Origin: Dehalobacter sp. DCM
GTDB taxonomy: Bacteria > Bacillota > Desulfitobacteriia > Desulfitobacteriales > Syntrophobotulaceae
DNA: 64,000 nucleotides
NCBI RefSeq assembly: GCF_024972775.1
Contig: NZ_CP092282.1
Span: 3,935,525-3,999,524 of the forward strand
Direction: 5' to 3'
Shown here one piece after another: positions 8,603 to 16,120 of this stretch. Under the pieces are notes generated by a model. It did not search any database. It had not been told where the DNA came from and saw only the letters and a list, made by a program, of their open reading frames with translations. Position numbers and translations under genes: made by a program. Every line of letters begins with the position of its first letter. Position 1 is the first letter of the stretch.

Positions 8603-8770
8603 ATGCCATCATCTAAGCCCGGTAAAGCCTCTATAACTGTCCGCTGCTCCCAATCCGAATATCTAGCCATCAAACATAAAGCTCAATCCCTCGGTATGGA
8701 ACTATCCGAATACGTCCGCTTTGTCTGTCTTAATGCTCAAATAGAAGTTAAAGTTAAGGAGGAAAAATAG
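8603..8770 (+). CDS. Ribbon-helix-helix DNA-binding micro-protein
   Basis: 55 residues. 'ASITVRCSQSEYLAIKHKAQ' (residues 9-28) followed by 'GMELSEYVRFVCLNA' is the strand-helix-helix pattern of Arc/CopG/MobC-type RHH proteins. RHH dimers bind short palindromes, so it may bind the inverted repeat at 8404-8424 and control its own operon. It starts immediately after the stop of micro-protein 1. It ends in TAG, showing that amber is a normal stop in this phage. Confidence 0.8.
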   Translation: MPSSKPGKASITVRCSQSEYLAIKHKAQSLGMELSEYVRFVCLNAQIEVKVKEEK

Positions 8771-8771
8771 A

Positions 8772-8897
8772 ATGTTGGTTGTATGCGAAAATAAGGATTG
8801 CGAGTATAATAATTTAGGCTATTGCAACACAGATAAAATAAAGATTGATAAAAACGGTAATTGCCGCACTGCCGAAGATGGAAAAATCATACGATAA
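8772..8897 (+). CDS. Four-cysteine micro-protein
   Basis: 41 residues with Cys5, Cys10, Cys18 and Cys31, an arrangement like small Zn-binding phage proteins (DUF1540-like by eye). Its ribosome site AAGGAGG lies inside the end of the RHH gene. It is last in the operon, with a terminator 8 bases after its stop. Function unknown. Confidence 0.75.
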   Translation: MLVVCENKDCEYNNLGYCNTDKIKIDKNGNCRTAEDGKIIR

Positions 8898-8905
8898 ATC
8901 ATTCC

Positions 8906-8930
8906 AACCGCCTAGCGCGGTTTTTCTTTT
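8906..8930 (+). terminator. Intrinsic terminator of the micro-operon
   Basis: AACCGC, 5-base loop, GCGGTT, then TTTCTTTT, directly after the third micro-gene. Confidence 0.8.
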
Positions 8931-8939
8931 GCAAAAGAT

Positions 8940-8966
8940 AAAGCCGATAGATTAACTACCGGCTTT
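8940..8966 (-). terminator. Probable terminator facing the leftward regulator gene
   Basis: AAAGCCG ... CGGCTTT forms a 7-bp stem with a 13-base loop. Read leftward it is followed by ATCTTTTG. It would end transcripts from the late-regulator gene before the oppositely oriented micro-operon. The T-run is weak, so the call is tentative. Confidence 0.4.
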
Positions 8967-9034
8967 TATGGAGAGGAGAATGTCAAACCTTCACACCTAA
9001 ACTATATCACAGGTCAAGTATGACATAATATGAC

Positions 9035-9436
9035 CTATTTGCTTAACATAACCAATGCTTTACTATGGATTCTGTTTGTGTGCCGCCAAGTATAGTTCAT
9101 TTCAACACATATTTGCTCTATTGTTTTACCTTCGATATATCGGGCTCTTATTAAATATTTCTCACGCTCGGGCAATGTCTTAATTGCTTTTTCAATGGCT
9201 GCCTGCAACCGATATGCTTCTTCTAGTTGTTCTTGTAGTTCCGTCTTTAAATCAGCAATTGCCGCTAATATATCCCCAGTTCTATCCTGATAGCCTGTAC
9301 CATGAATCGAGTCGGCATCGTTCTTGAGTATAGATGTCTGTTTCGTTGCTACTGCATATAATTCCGTTATTCTGTTTTCGAGTTTTTCTATATTTTTGTG
9401 CGCCCAGAAATATTTCCAAAGCTCATCTTTTGTCAT
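9035..9436 (-). CDS. Sigma-70 region 4-like late regulator (RinA/ArpU type)
   Basis: 133 residues. The N-terminal two thirds are helical coiled coil. The C-terminus 'LPEREKYLIRARYIEGKTIEQI' (split at residue 107) plus 'WRHTNRIHSKALVML' is a sigma region 4 helix-turn-helix. Proteins of this type (ArpU, RinA) stand between early and late genes and switch on packaging and structural genes; the position here matches. The target promoter was not identified. Confidence 0.8.
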   Translation of the reverse strand: MTKDELWKYFWAHKNIEKLENRITELYAVATKQTSILKNDADSIHGTGYQDRTGDILAAIADLKTELQEQLEEAYRLQAAIEKAIKTLPEREKYLIRARYIEGKTIEQICVEMNYTWRHTNRIHSKALVMLSK

Positions 9437-9448
9437 CTTAACCCTCCC

Positions 9449-9703
9449 CTATTCTTTAGGCTGCCAGTAAGGTTTATCTTTTAACGAGTAACATTCACTT
9501 GAATTAGGGCAATCCATTGTATGCTGTTTTTTACAAGTTTCACAATCTTCCCCTCCAATCCCCTCAAGTACTGCTTCTGCTTCCGGATCGTAACAATCAA
9601 TCAATCCCATCCAACTATTTCTAACACAACATATCGCATCACAGGGTTTTCCGTCTTTGGAGTATTTGCACCCTTCGCATGTCAACCGTTTATACTCACT
9701 CAT
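9449..9703 (-). CDS. Small cysteine-rich phage protein
   Basis: 84 residues starting MSEYKRL; the ATG at 9703 overlaps the upstream stop as ATGA, favoured over an ATG at 9712. Ten or more Cys in CxxC-like spacing (CEGC, CDAICC, CETC) suggest one or two zinc sites. Function unknown. It ends just before the late-regulator gene. Confidence 0.7.
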   Translation of the reverse strand: MSEYKRLTCEGCKYSKDGKPCDAICCVRNSWMGLIDCYDPEAEAVLEGIGGEDCETCKKQHTMDCPNSSECYSLKDKPYWQPKE

Positions 9704-9870
9704 CCCCTGCATCCCCCTCTCTTGATAACTTCTTCTCTTAATTTCAATAATTCATCCATTGTCATTTTTTGCAACTGGGAATTTGTTGGAGCGTAACCGA
9801 GATAATCTTTGATATAAGAGAATTTATGACCTTGGATAGACTTAATTATCGATATTTTTGATTCACTCAT
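9700..9870 (-). CDS. Small phage protein, unknown
   Basis: 56 residues (MSESKISIIKSIQGHKFSYI...), start at 9870 inside the end of the upstream gene. The junction TGCAGGGGATGAGTGA is repeated at the next gene boundary (9697-9712), so the two starts share a copied translation signal. Predicted helical C-terminus 'MTMDELLKLREEVIKR'. Function unknown. Confidence 0.6.
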   Translation of the reverse strand: MSESKISIIKSIQGHKFSYIKDYLGYAPTNSQLQKMTMDELLKLREEVIKRGGCRG

Positions 9871-10150
9871 CCCCTGCACCATCCTCTTGATCTTCTAATC
9901 CAACCTGCCCAGATTCTTCAAGCCACGCCTCGATGCACGGTAGACATGTGTAACAACTTACAGGCTTCCCATCCGAAAAACCAGTTTCTAAAAGAGCATA
10001 ATCCCCGGTTTTTATCTCGTTTCCACATCCACCCATGCATTCATGCGGTTTGCGGCATTTTACGATCTTTTCCTTGTGATTTTCAATTTCTTCGTCACCG
10101 CTATAAAATCCGCTGTCGATATAATCTTCCGGCTTATATTTCATCCCCAT
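9863..10150 (-). CDS. Phage zinc-binding protein, unknown
   Basis: 95 residues. Cys/His ligands: 'CRKPHECMGGCGNEIKTGDY' mid-protein and 'CYTCLPCIEAWL' later, a pattern common in phage Zn proteins that follow Ea22-like genes. The C-terminus is acidic and runs into the next gene's start by 8 bases. Function unknown. Confidence 0.65.
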   Translation of the reverse strand: MGMKYKPEDYIDSGFYSGDEEIENHKEKIVKCRKPHECMGGCGNEIKTGDYALLETGFSDGKPVSCYTCLPCIEAWLEESGQVGLEDQEDGAGDE

Positions 10151-10156
10151 TACCCC

Positions 10157-10666
10157 CTATTCCTCGCCATTGCCAACAATCAAGATGTCCTTCGCATTTC
10201 GGATAACCTTCGACGCATACATCCTCGCCGTAATATCTGTTTCAAAGTTAACACATCCTAGACAACTGCCGTTTTCTTTCGCAAGTTCTTTCATGGCTTT
10301 AAGTGCCGCATCCCTTTCGGCTGTCAGACGGTCTATTTCGCCTTTCATAGTCGAAACCCGTTTAGATAATCCTTCGTTTCTTAAAATCTGCTTATCAAGT
10401 AGTTCTTTAGCATAATCATTTCCTTGTTGCAATTTGTCTATTCCGGCAAGGAGTAAAGGTATATCGGTTCGGGCATGGGCGATAAATTCGGCATTTCTCG
10501 TTTTTGGACTTATTGAAGCACATATTTTCTCCTGTATGCCACATTCTCCCGTATCTGTAGTTATCGCATGAGATTGTACAGTATTACCGTTAATTATCCA
10601 TTTCCACGGCCCAGGAGTTGCCTTCTCGCATCTATCCCGTATCGCATCCAGTTCTTCTTTATTCAT
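10157..10666 (-). CDS. Ead/Ea22-like phage protein
   Basis: 169 residues. 'ATPGPWKW' (16-23) and 'NAEFIAHARTDIP' (58-70) are the two signatures of the lambda Ea22 / Ead family. The rest is a coiled coil (about 75-130) ending with a CLGC pair (135-138). The family is widespread in phage accessory regions and its role is unclear. It overlaps the upstream gene by 8 bases. Confidence 0.8.
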   Translation of the reverse strand: MNKEELDAIRDRCEKATPGPWKWIINGNTVQSHAITTDTGECGIQEKICASISPKTRNAEFIAHARTDIPLLLAGIDKLQQGNDYAKELLDKQILRNEGLSKRVSTMKGEIDRLTAERDAALKAMKELAKENGSCLGCVNFETDITARMYASKVIRNAKDILIVGNGEE

Positions 10667-10949
10667 GGTTGTTACCTCCCAACGCTTCTATAGCGGTTAA
10701 GGCTTCTAATAACCCAGAATACGGGCCGTAAACCTTAATATGCTTTAATATCGCTTCTCTCGCCTGTTTCAACACCTTTTTGAGTTCGGCGATTTCGGAT
10801 TGTTGAGATTCGACAACCTCAAATATTTCTTTAATTGCATCCATTATGTCACCAAGAAATTCCTCTTCAAAACCTTCCAAAAGATCTTGTTTCATTTTGC
10901 CTGACTCAAGTCTTTCTTTTGCCTTTTGAATATCTTCATTTGTAATCAC
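10659..10949 (-). CDS. Coiled-coil phage protein, unknown
   Basis: 96 residues, mostly charged helix with a coiled coil around residues 40-65 (VESQQSEIAELKKVLKQARE). It overlaps the Ea22-like gene by 8 bases. No recognisable domain. Confidence 0.6.
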   Translation of the reverse strand: MITNEDIQKAKERLESGKMKQDLLEGFEEEFLGDIMDAIKEIFEVVESQQSEIAELKKVLKQAREAILKHIKVYGPYSGLLEALTAIEALGGNNHE

Positions 10950-10952
10950 AAT

Positions 10953-11189
10953 CTATCCCTCCATTCTTGCCAGTAATTGTCCAATCTGCTCTGACATTCC
11001 TCTTGCGAGTGTCATTACCCCTTTTGCTGTTGTCCTTGTCTGTTGACGGTCAAACACTATCTTGGCATCTTGTAGCATCTCATACAGGGTTAGGGCGGTT
11101 TTGGCTGCTTGTTGTCGCTCTCCGCACGTGTCAGTATCATAAACCATTGCCATTCCTTTCAACTGCCGTATCGTTAATACCTCACGCAT
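10953..11189 (-). CDS. Small helical phage protein, unknown
   Basis: 78 residues, helical, Gln/Ala rich (ERQQAAKTALTLYEMLQDAK). The start overlaps the end of the ASCH gene by 8 bases. No recognised family. Confidence 0.6.
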   Translation of the reverse strand: MREVLTIRQLKGMAMVYDTDTCGERQQAAKTALTLYEMLQDAKIVFDRQQTRTTAKGVMTLARGMSEQIGQLLARMEG

Positions 11190-11727
11190 CTATATCACCT
11201 TCCCAATTCCACAATCTTTGACCACCTTTTGCCGGTATTGGTTCAAGCAACACTTGCATGTTTGTAAATTCCCAGGCATAGCGCCCAGGCGTCCAGTTAC
11301 CGAACATTATTTCCTGTTCAGTCGGTACAATGTATTTATCAAAATCCGGATGATGTTTCGGGACATCGAGTTCTGCACCTATTGGAATATGCCTTGCCAC
11401 ATCTATGTTTGTTCCTGGATGGGAAACGATGTGCCAACAGTTTACAAGTTCTGCTGTGGCAATAATGGCCCCCCGTGGAAACTCATATAGTGGTTCAAGT
11501 GTCGCAAATCCGCAAGCATTTAAAAATTTTGCTCTTGCCGCATGGCTTGGATGATACTCATAGTCTGCGCACGGAAAACACTCTTTCAAAATACTTTGTA
11601 TACTTCTCGCTGCCGCATGGATCGCTATCGGCCCACGGTATGACGTATCCCATGACCTGGTTTCGTATTTTTTTGCACCGCAAGCCAGCAATGAGGCCCA
11701 CGGTTGCCATAATGTGATTGCCTTCAT
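11182..11727 (-). CDS. ASCH domain protein
   Basis: 181 residues. 'LWQPWASLL' and 'KKYETRSW' in the first 26 residues, then 'GPIAIHAA' and 'RGAIIATAEL' form the ASCH beta-barrel, a PUA-like fold that binds RNA or modified nucleosides. In phages such proteins lie near DNA-modification genes, as here, but the substrate cannot be told from sequence. Confidence 0.88.
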   Translation of the reverse strand: MKAITLWQPWASLLACGAKKYETRSWDTSYRGPIAIHAAARSIQSILKECFPCADYEYHPSHAARAKFLNACGFATLEPLYEFPRGAIIATAELVNCWHIVSHPGTNIDVARHIPIGAELDVPKHHPDFDKYIVPTEQEIMFGNWTPGRYAWEFTNMQVLLEPIPAKGGQRLWNWEGDIDA

Positions 11728-11759
11728 ACTAAAAATCCCCCTTCAATCCCCAAACATAC

Positions 11760-11942
11760 TCATTTCCCCTTACATTCCGGGCAGAAGTGCTGCCACTCGT
11801 CGTTATCCTCGTCCAGTTCGGATTGCCAGCCGTTGTTCCTCATGTACTGAGTCACTTCATCAAATTTGGAAAACTTATCTTCTGCTTGTTCTCCGCAGCA
11901 ACTGCAGGATAAAACGAACTTCCCGTAAAATCTTTCAAGCAT
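11760..11942 (-). CDS. Small zinc-ribbon phage protein
   Basis: 60 residues with CSCC near residue 13 and a C-terminal CPEC, the two halves of a zinc ribbon separated by about 40 residues. It overlaps the upstream stop by 8 bases. Function unknown. Confidence 0.65.
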   Translation of the reverse strand: MLERFYGKFVLSCSCCGEQAEDKFSKFDEVTQYMRNNGWQSELDEDNDEWQHFCPECKGK

Positions 11943-12402
11943 TGGTGCTCACCCCTTCACTCAATAAAAGGCTTCCGTTCTCGCAAAATACCTCATATAA
12001 TCGTCTGCCCTTATCATCTAATAAATAAGGCATGAACATTTCAGGAACCTCGGCTTGATCCGTTTCTAACATTGCCATTTGAGCAATGATCAAGCTTCTT
12101 ATATTCCGCCAAGCAACACGACAAGCTTGTTGAAAATCATCATTGATGCCTTTCTTGACTCTATTCTGTTTGGCTTTCTGAAGAATTCTCTGCACGTTTT
12201 TAGGCTTAGCAGGAATATCAAGATTCAAGACATTTCCTTTCATATTTAGGCTGAACTTTAAGGAAACAGGGCACTTATTTTCGTATTCGATCATTATTCT
12301 CTCTGCCCCATTTTTAACAAGAACCTCTTGAATCTCTCCAATGGATTTAAAATAGTCAATCTCAGTTGTATAGTTGACAATAACTTCGCTGGCTGCACTC
12401 AA
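11935..12402 (-). CDS. Conserved phage protein, unknown function
   Basis: 155 residues. 'NGAERIMIEYENKCPVSLKF' followed by 'QACRVAWRNIRSLIIAQMAM' and 'MPYLLDDKGRRLYEVF' is a pattern I recognise from many Gram-positive phages without an assigned role. It overlaps the YkgJ-like gene by 4 bases. Confidence 0.7.
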   Translation of the reverse strand: MSAASEVIVNYTTEIDYFKSIGEIQEVLVKNGAERIMIEYENKCPVSLKFSLNMKGNVLNLDIPAKPKNVQRILQKAKQNRVKKGINDDFQQACRVAWRNIRSLIIAQMAMLETDQAEVPEMFMPYLLDDKGRRLYEVFCENGSLLLSEGVSTNA

Positions 12403-12737
12403 AATTTCTCCTCCTTCATCAGCTTAAAATAGGCTTCAACAATCTTTTTCTCAGCTTTCTTTGATAGAAAGGATTCCGGTTGGCACCCATATGGGCATTT
12501 CATCTTTCTGACCGCTCCGTATAATCTGCATATCAGCGGCCGCTTTTCGTATATATTGCAACGTCCCTTTATTGCATACGGGCAATTCAACTCTGTGGCC
12601 TTGCGTTTATCCTCAATTCGTTCCCATTCCCACTTGGTAAAAGGGATCGGTCCGCAGCAACCAACACATCCTTCTTTGCATTCAAACTTAGGAATCTTTT
12701 CATAAAGTTCAAGATGCCTTTGTTCAATAGTTTTCAT
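12399..12737 (-). CDS. YkgJ-type cysteine cluster protein
   Basis: 112 residues from the ATG at 12737 (GGGAG 8 bases upstream; longer starts would read through the neighbouring gene). Nine Cys: C20, C24, C27, C28, C52, C60, C70, C81, C85, including the CxxxCxxCC and 'CNIYEKRPLICRLYG' signatures of the YkgJ/CxxCxxCC family, thought to bind Zn or an Fe-S cluster. It lies in the DNA-modification block; the substrate is unknown. Confidence 0.85.
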   Translation of the reverse strand: MKTIEQRHLELYEKIPKFECKEGCVGCCGPIPFTKWEWERIEDKRKATELNCPYAIKGRCNIYEKRPLICRLYGAVRKMKCPYGCQPESFLSKKAEKKIVEAYFKLMKEEKF

Positions 12738-13629
12738 CGTGCAAACTCCCATCTGCAAACGCCGGATTAAAGTTAGTCCTCGGTTCGCTGGCATAATGCA
12801 TTTCTTCACCCACATACTTAAGCCCGGCATCCGTCGGGATTGCTCCAAGCTTATGTGCCTCAATGTCTGCATTTACCGCATCTATATCGGTTATTTTGTA
12901 GTTCTTCACGATTGACGGCTGCCGCTCAAAGAGTTTCTTCTCCGGTTTATTGGTCTGCTCTGGCTCTGGTTTTATCTTTGGTTTCGACACTGGAGTCTTT
13001 GTGGGTGTTTTATGCATGTGAAATATTTGTGCTTTTTCTTTTTTGCTCAATCCAGCGACTAATTCATCATTGAGCTTTTTTACATCGACAAGCTGAACGT
13101 TATATTTGTCTGCAATGAGCCTCATTCTTTCTGCAAATACCCCGTATTCTGCCAATTTTTCCGGAGTATCGATTTCTTTCTTCATCTGATCGATTCGGGC
13201 TTGTCTGGCTTCGGAGATTTCAAGATTGGTCTGCCCTTTGCGATATTCATTTTGGTATAACTGTTTTGCCTTCTTCCGGCAGTCCTTTGCCCAACATGTC
13301 GGGTATTTTGCATTTTCTGTTCTTTTTGTGACTTTCGTGATCGGCTTATTACATATACAGCAGCGCATTATCTCTTCTGCCTCCTGTCCGTGAGGTTCTT
13401 CGTCAGGGTCCGAATCGTCTGATTCTTCGGATTCTCCTGACTGCTTGTCCTCGATTTCCTCAATGAGGTTTACGTTATCGAAATTAAGGATTACTGCACT
13501 TCCATTCCCCTTTTGAACGCTCATCATATTTCCTTTGGATTCGATACTTACAACATCATTTATGTTTCGCGATGTCATGCTCTGGCTGAACCAGATTTTC
13601 AGGTTGGCGTGATCGAGTTTTGTTTTCAT
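12724..13629 (-). CDS. Large phage protein with acidic linker and zinc motif
   Basis: 301 residues, family not recognised. Residues 1-58 look globular and 59-86 are a strongly acidic Ser/Asp/Glu linker. A Cys cluster follows (C90, C91, C93, C112, C117), then a charged helical stretch and a Lys/Pro-rich low-complexity region (about 200-235). The last 14 bases overlap the YkgJ-like gene. It could be a DNA-binding scaffold, but no function can be assigned. Confidence 0.6.
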   Translation of the reverse strand: MKTKLDHANLKIWFSQSMTSRNINDVVSIESKGNMMSVQKGNGSAVILNFDNVNLIEEIEDKQSGESEESDDSDPDEEPHGQEAEEIMRCCICNKPITKVTKRTENAKYPTCWAKDCRKKAKQLYQNEYRKGQTNLEISEARQARIDQMKKEIDTPEKLAEYGVFAERMRLIADKYNVQLVDVKKLNDELVAGLSKKEKAQIFHMHKTPTKTPVSKPKIKPEPEQTNKPEKKLFERQPSIVKNYKITDIDAVNADIEAHKLGAIPTDAGLKYVGEEMHYASEPRTNFNPAFADGSLHDENY

Positions 13630-13638
13630 ATCGATACC

Positions 13639-14181
13639 TCACTCTTTCTGATCACCGATAATCTTTTTGAGCACTATTTCCCGCAACTTGGTATGGCATA
13701 TACCATCCCAACAACCGTCACTAGCCCGGCCGACTTGTGCTAGCCAGAACGCGTCGCATTCGTCGCTGCATTCAAACTCAATCCCGGATTCTTTGTATGC
13801 CTGTAAGATCATGGCTGATTTTTCGACGTTTCCTTTCCCGGTTGCGAACTGTTTTAGGGATGCAGGAGGGACGATGATCAATCCATAATCTGGTCCGTAG
13901 TGATATCTAAACAACTCGTATTTTATGATTCCTGCCAACTCTGCCAGGTTCAAGAATCCTTTTCCCCGGGATCCAAATGACAAACCTTCGATTATTATTT
14001 TTTTAGGCTTTTCATCGGTCATGATGTATCCAGTGATTATTTCGTTCAAGATTTCTGTTATCCGGTAAGGCCCCTTTTCCTTCGTTTTAATATTCTTTGA
14101 CCGGATATACGGCCTTTGTTCATCGGCCAAACAGAATCCGGGTGATGTTAAGGAAGCGTCGATACCAAGGTAATAACTCAT
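13639..14181 (-). CDS. RuvC-like Holliday junction nuclease
   Basis: 180 residues from the ATG at 14181 (GAGGTG upstream, overlapping the methyltransferase stop as ATGA). The RNase-H-fold acidic residues are visible: Asp8 in 'YLGIDASLTSPGF', Glu65 in 'IIIEGLSFG', Asp140 and Asp143 in 'CSDECDAFWLA'. Such phage resolvases debranch replicating or recombining DNA before packaging. It fits the ERF/SSB/NinB recombination set further upstream. Confidence 0.88.
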   Translation of the reverse strand: MSYYLGIDASLTSPGFCLADEQRPYIRSKNIKTKEKGPYRITEILNEIITGYIMTDEKPKKIIIEGLSFGSRGKGFLNLAELAGIIKYELFRYHYGPDYGLIIVPPASLKQFATGKGNVEKSAMILQAYKESGIEFECSDECDAFWLAQVGRASDGCWDGICHTKLREIVLKKIIGDQKE

Positions 14182-15932
14182 ATTGAACACCTCTTTATTC
14201 TTTGATCATCTTTGTCTTCAATTGGAGTAACCCATATAGTTTCATTTGTTAGTTCGAATTCGATCTTTGCGTCTGCTTTTGCCAGCGCCATCAGTGTACA
14301 TTCACAAGTAGCTTCTGCCGCATCCGGCGGATATGCGTTCCCGATATATTCCCGCGCTTTGGAATCACTGCACCCATCCAACTGGAACGGACGGCCATCT
14401 GGAAGGAACATCGGGAATGATTGCAACATGCCCAATTCAAATGTTGTTAGTGGCCGGTGCCAAGTACCATCCTCAGAAATGATCATCCAGACTCCGTTTT
14501 CTGTTTCGTTAGGGATCCTTGGATCAGCGATAGCCGCGCTGCCTGAATGTAGGTCTGCACTGGTTACGGTGCTGGCCGATTCTTCCCAATGTTGGACTTT
14601 ATATGAACCTGCCCGGGGTGAACAGTTTAACCGCGGATCTGCTATAGCTGCTACTCCGTTTGAACTACTTACACTTGATGATCCTGTTACGGTCTTTGCT
14701 GGCTCATTCCAATCTGCTACACCGAACAGATTGGGTCTTGAGTTATGGTTTATTCTCATATCAGAGATCAAAACAGCTCCACTACCGATCCTGCTGCCGG
14801 TTACAACAGGTGCCGACTCATCCCACCCGACAATATGATATTTATTCCCGTAACCTTGAACGTTTTCGAGTCTTGGATCCGCAACCCCGGATATTCCATT
14901 ACTCCGTCCTGCCCCGGTGCTTCCGGTTATCGTCGGCCCGGGCTCGTCCCATTTCTGTATCCTAAAAGCTCCGCCTCTTGGTTCATATCCTAACCGGGGA
15001 TCTGCCAGCGATATTGCCCCGTTATTTGGCCGGTGTGATCCGGTGACTGTCGGCGCGGGATTATCAAAAGGTACTACCTGATAAATATTTGCATAACAAT
15101 CTCTTTGAAGATCCCGCCAGTCCCCGCCAGCGGGGATAAGTGCCAATCTCACCCATGTTTTCCACTGCAGTTTCGGCACCCGGTGCATCCATCCGCAGGC
15201 TTTTACATCCCCAGGTAATGGTAGGTGGCCAATAACTTCTCCTATTGATTTCAGTCTCTTCTTCTGTGGCAGATAAATCGGATTTGGGATCTTTTTCTCT
15301 TGTCTGGCCATAATTAAGAACCTTACTCTGTTTTGGCCAAGGCCGCCGATCTCACCGAGATTATGCTTTGGGTTCATATCAATCGCGTAACCGTATTTAA
15401 TGAGCAGATTCCTAATTTGCTTCAAAAGATGTTTACCCCGGCTAGTGATACGCGGGACATTTTCAAAGTGGATAATATCCGGAACGCTGCCGCCGTACAG
15501 ATCGCAGGCCCGCAATGTCAATTCGATTCCCCGCACTGTCAACTCGTTAAGTGCCTGGTACTTTTCGGATTTTGCAGACTGCTCCGGCAGTAGTCCGGAA
15601 AGGCCCTTACATGGTGGGCTTAAGAATACGGTGTTTGGTACCTGATATCCGAAGGCCACCCATAAATCCCAGGGAGTAACTTCCTCCCAGTCTGCCGGTG
15701 GTTCTTGTCCGTGAAAGGCGATATACTGTTTCCGGCTAAACAGATCCATTACAACTGCTTTTTTCTCGCCGATAATATTGTCATGATTTAGACAGGCGAC
15801 TGGATCACAGTCGATAGAAGCCAATAACCTGTATTTATATACTTGGCCGCTATATTCAACCGTTGCACTTAATGCGCCGTAGTCATAGCCACCCAATCCA
15901 CAGAAAAGGGAAACCAATGTTTTCTCTTTCAA
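14178..15932 (-). CDS. C5 cytosine methyltransferase with five tandem internal repeats
   Basis: 584 residues from a TTG at 15932. GGGAGGT lies 6 bases upstream and TTGA overlaps the previous stop, so this is preferred to an ATG at 15971. Conserved motifs are intact (numbered from 15971, subtract 13): I 'SLFCGLGGYDYGA' (21-33), IV 'SPPCKGLS' with catalytic Cys121, VI 'FENVPR' (169-174), VIII 'QNRVRFLI' (213-220), IX 'RPLTTFELGMLQSFP' (506-520), X 'EYIGNAYPPD' (541-550). Between VIII and IX, where target recognition sits, are five ~40-residue repeats (302-495), each with a W/F-D/N/E-E-P-A-x-TVTGS core and an 'IADPRL' end. It transfers a methyl group to cytosine C5 in DNA, probably protecting phage DNA from host restriction. 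Confidence 0.93.
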   Translation of the reverse strand: MKEKTLVSLFCGLGGYDYGALSATVEYSGQVYKYRLLASIDCDPVACLNHDNIIGEKKAVVMDLFSRKQYIAFHGQEPPADWEEVTPWDLWVAFGYQVPNTVFLSPPCKGLSGLLPEQSAKSEKYQALNELTVRGIELTLRACDLYGGSVPDIIHFENVPRITSRGKHLLKQIRNLLIKYGYAIDMNPKHNLGEIGGLGQNRVRFLIMARQEKKIPNPIYLPQKKRLKSIGEVIGHLPLPGDVKACGWMHRVPKLQWKTWVRLALIPAGGDWRDLQRDCYANIYQVVPFDNPAPTVTGSHRPNNGAISLADPRLGYEPRGGAFRIQKWDEPGPTITGSTGAGRSNGISGVADPRLENVQGYGNKYHIVGWDESAPVVTGSRIGSGAVLISDMRINHNSRPNLFGVADWNEPAKTVTGSSSVSSSNGVAAIADPRLNCSPRAGSYKVQHWEESASTVTSADLHSGSAAIADPRIPNETENGVWMIISEDGTWHRPLTTFELGMLQSFPMFLPDGRPFQLDGCSDSKAREYIGNAYPPDAAEATCECTLMALAKADAKIEFELTNETIWVTPIEDKDDQRIKRCSI

Positions 15933-16120
15933 TTCGCTACCTCCCATTTTGGAAACTTGCACGTGCAGCATTGTCCCGATCCGTTTCCATCATTCCATCC
16001 CGGGCACCCTTCAAAGAATTGATCCGGCTTTCTTGGGCAGCTGACGAATTTCTCTTTGACTTCTGTTCGGCTAATCTCTGTATCATCCGAAAGAATTATG
16101 GTTATTTTTGTTCGTATCAT
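15929..16120 (-). CDS. Small Cys-rich protein between two methyltransferases
   Basis: 63 residues (MIRTKITIILSDDTEISR...). Cys residues cluster in the C-terminal half (CPRK, CPGW, CCTCKFPKW). Its ATG overlaps the upstream methyltransferase stop (ATGA) and its stop overlaps the downstream TTG start (TTGA), so all three genes are translationally coupled. Possibly a zinc-binding partner of one of the enzymes; no family recognised. Confidence 0.75.
   Translation of the reverse strand: MIRTKITIILSDDTEISRTEVKEKFVSCPRKPDQFFEGCPGWNDGNGSGQCCTCKFPKWEVAN

Noticed and set aside
8603-8770. Genome-wide amber recoding of the phage
   Set aside because: TAG is used as a normal stop here and at 23505-23507, so the amber in the methyltransferase is a local matter.
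8462-8897. Classical toxin-antitoxin operon
   Set aside because: The RHH protein fits an antitoxin, but neither neighbour resembles a known toxin; kept as an unassigned micro-operon.
12738-12872. N-terminal extension of the YkgJ-like protein
   Set aside because: It lies fully within the upstream gene and lacks family similarity; the ATG at 12737 has GGGAG.
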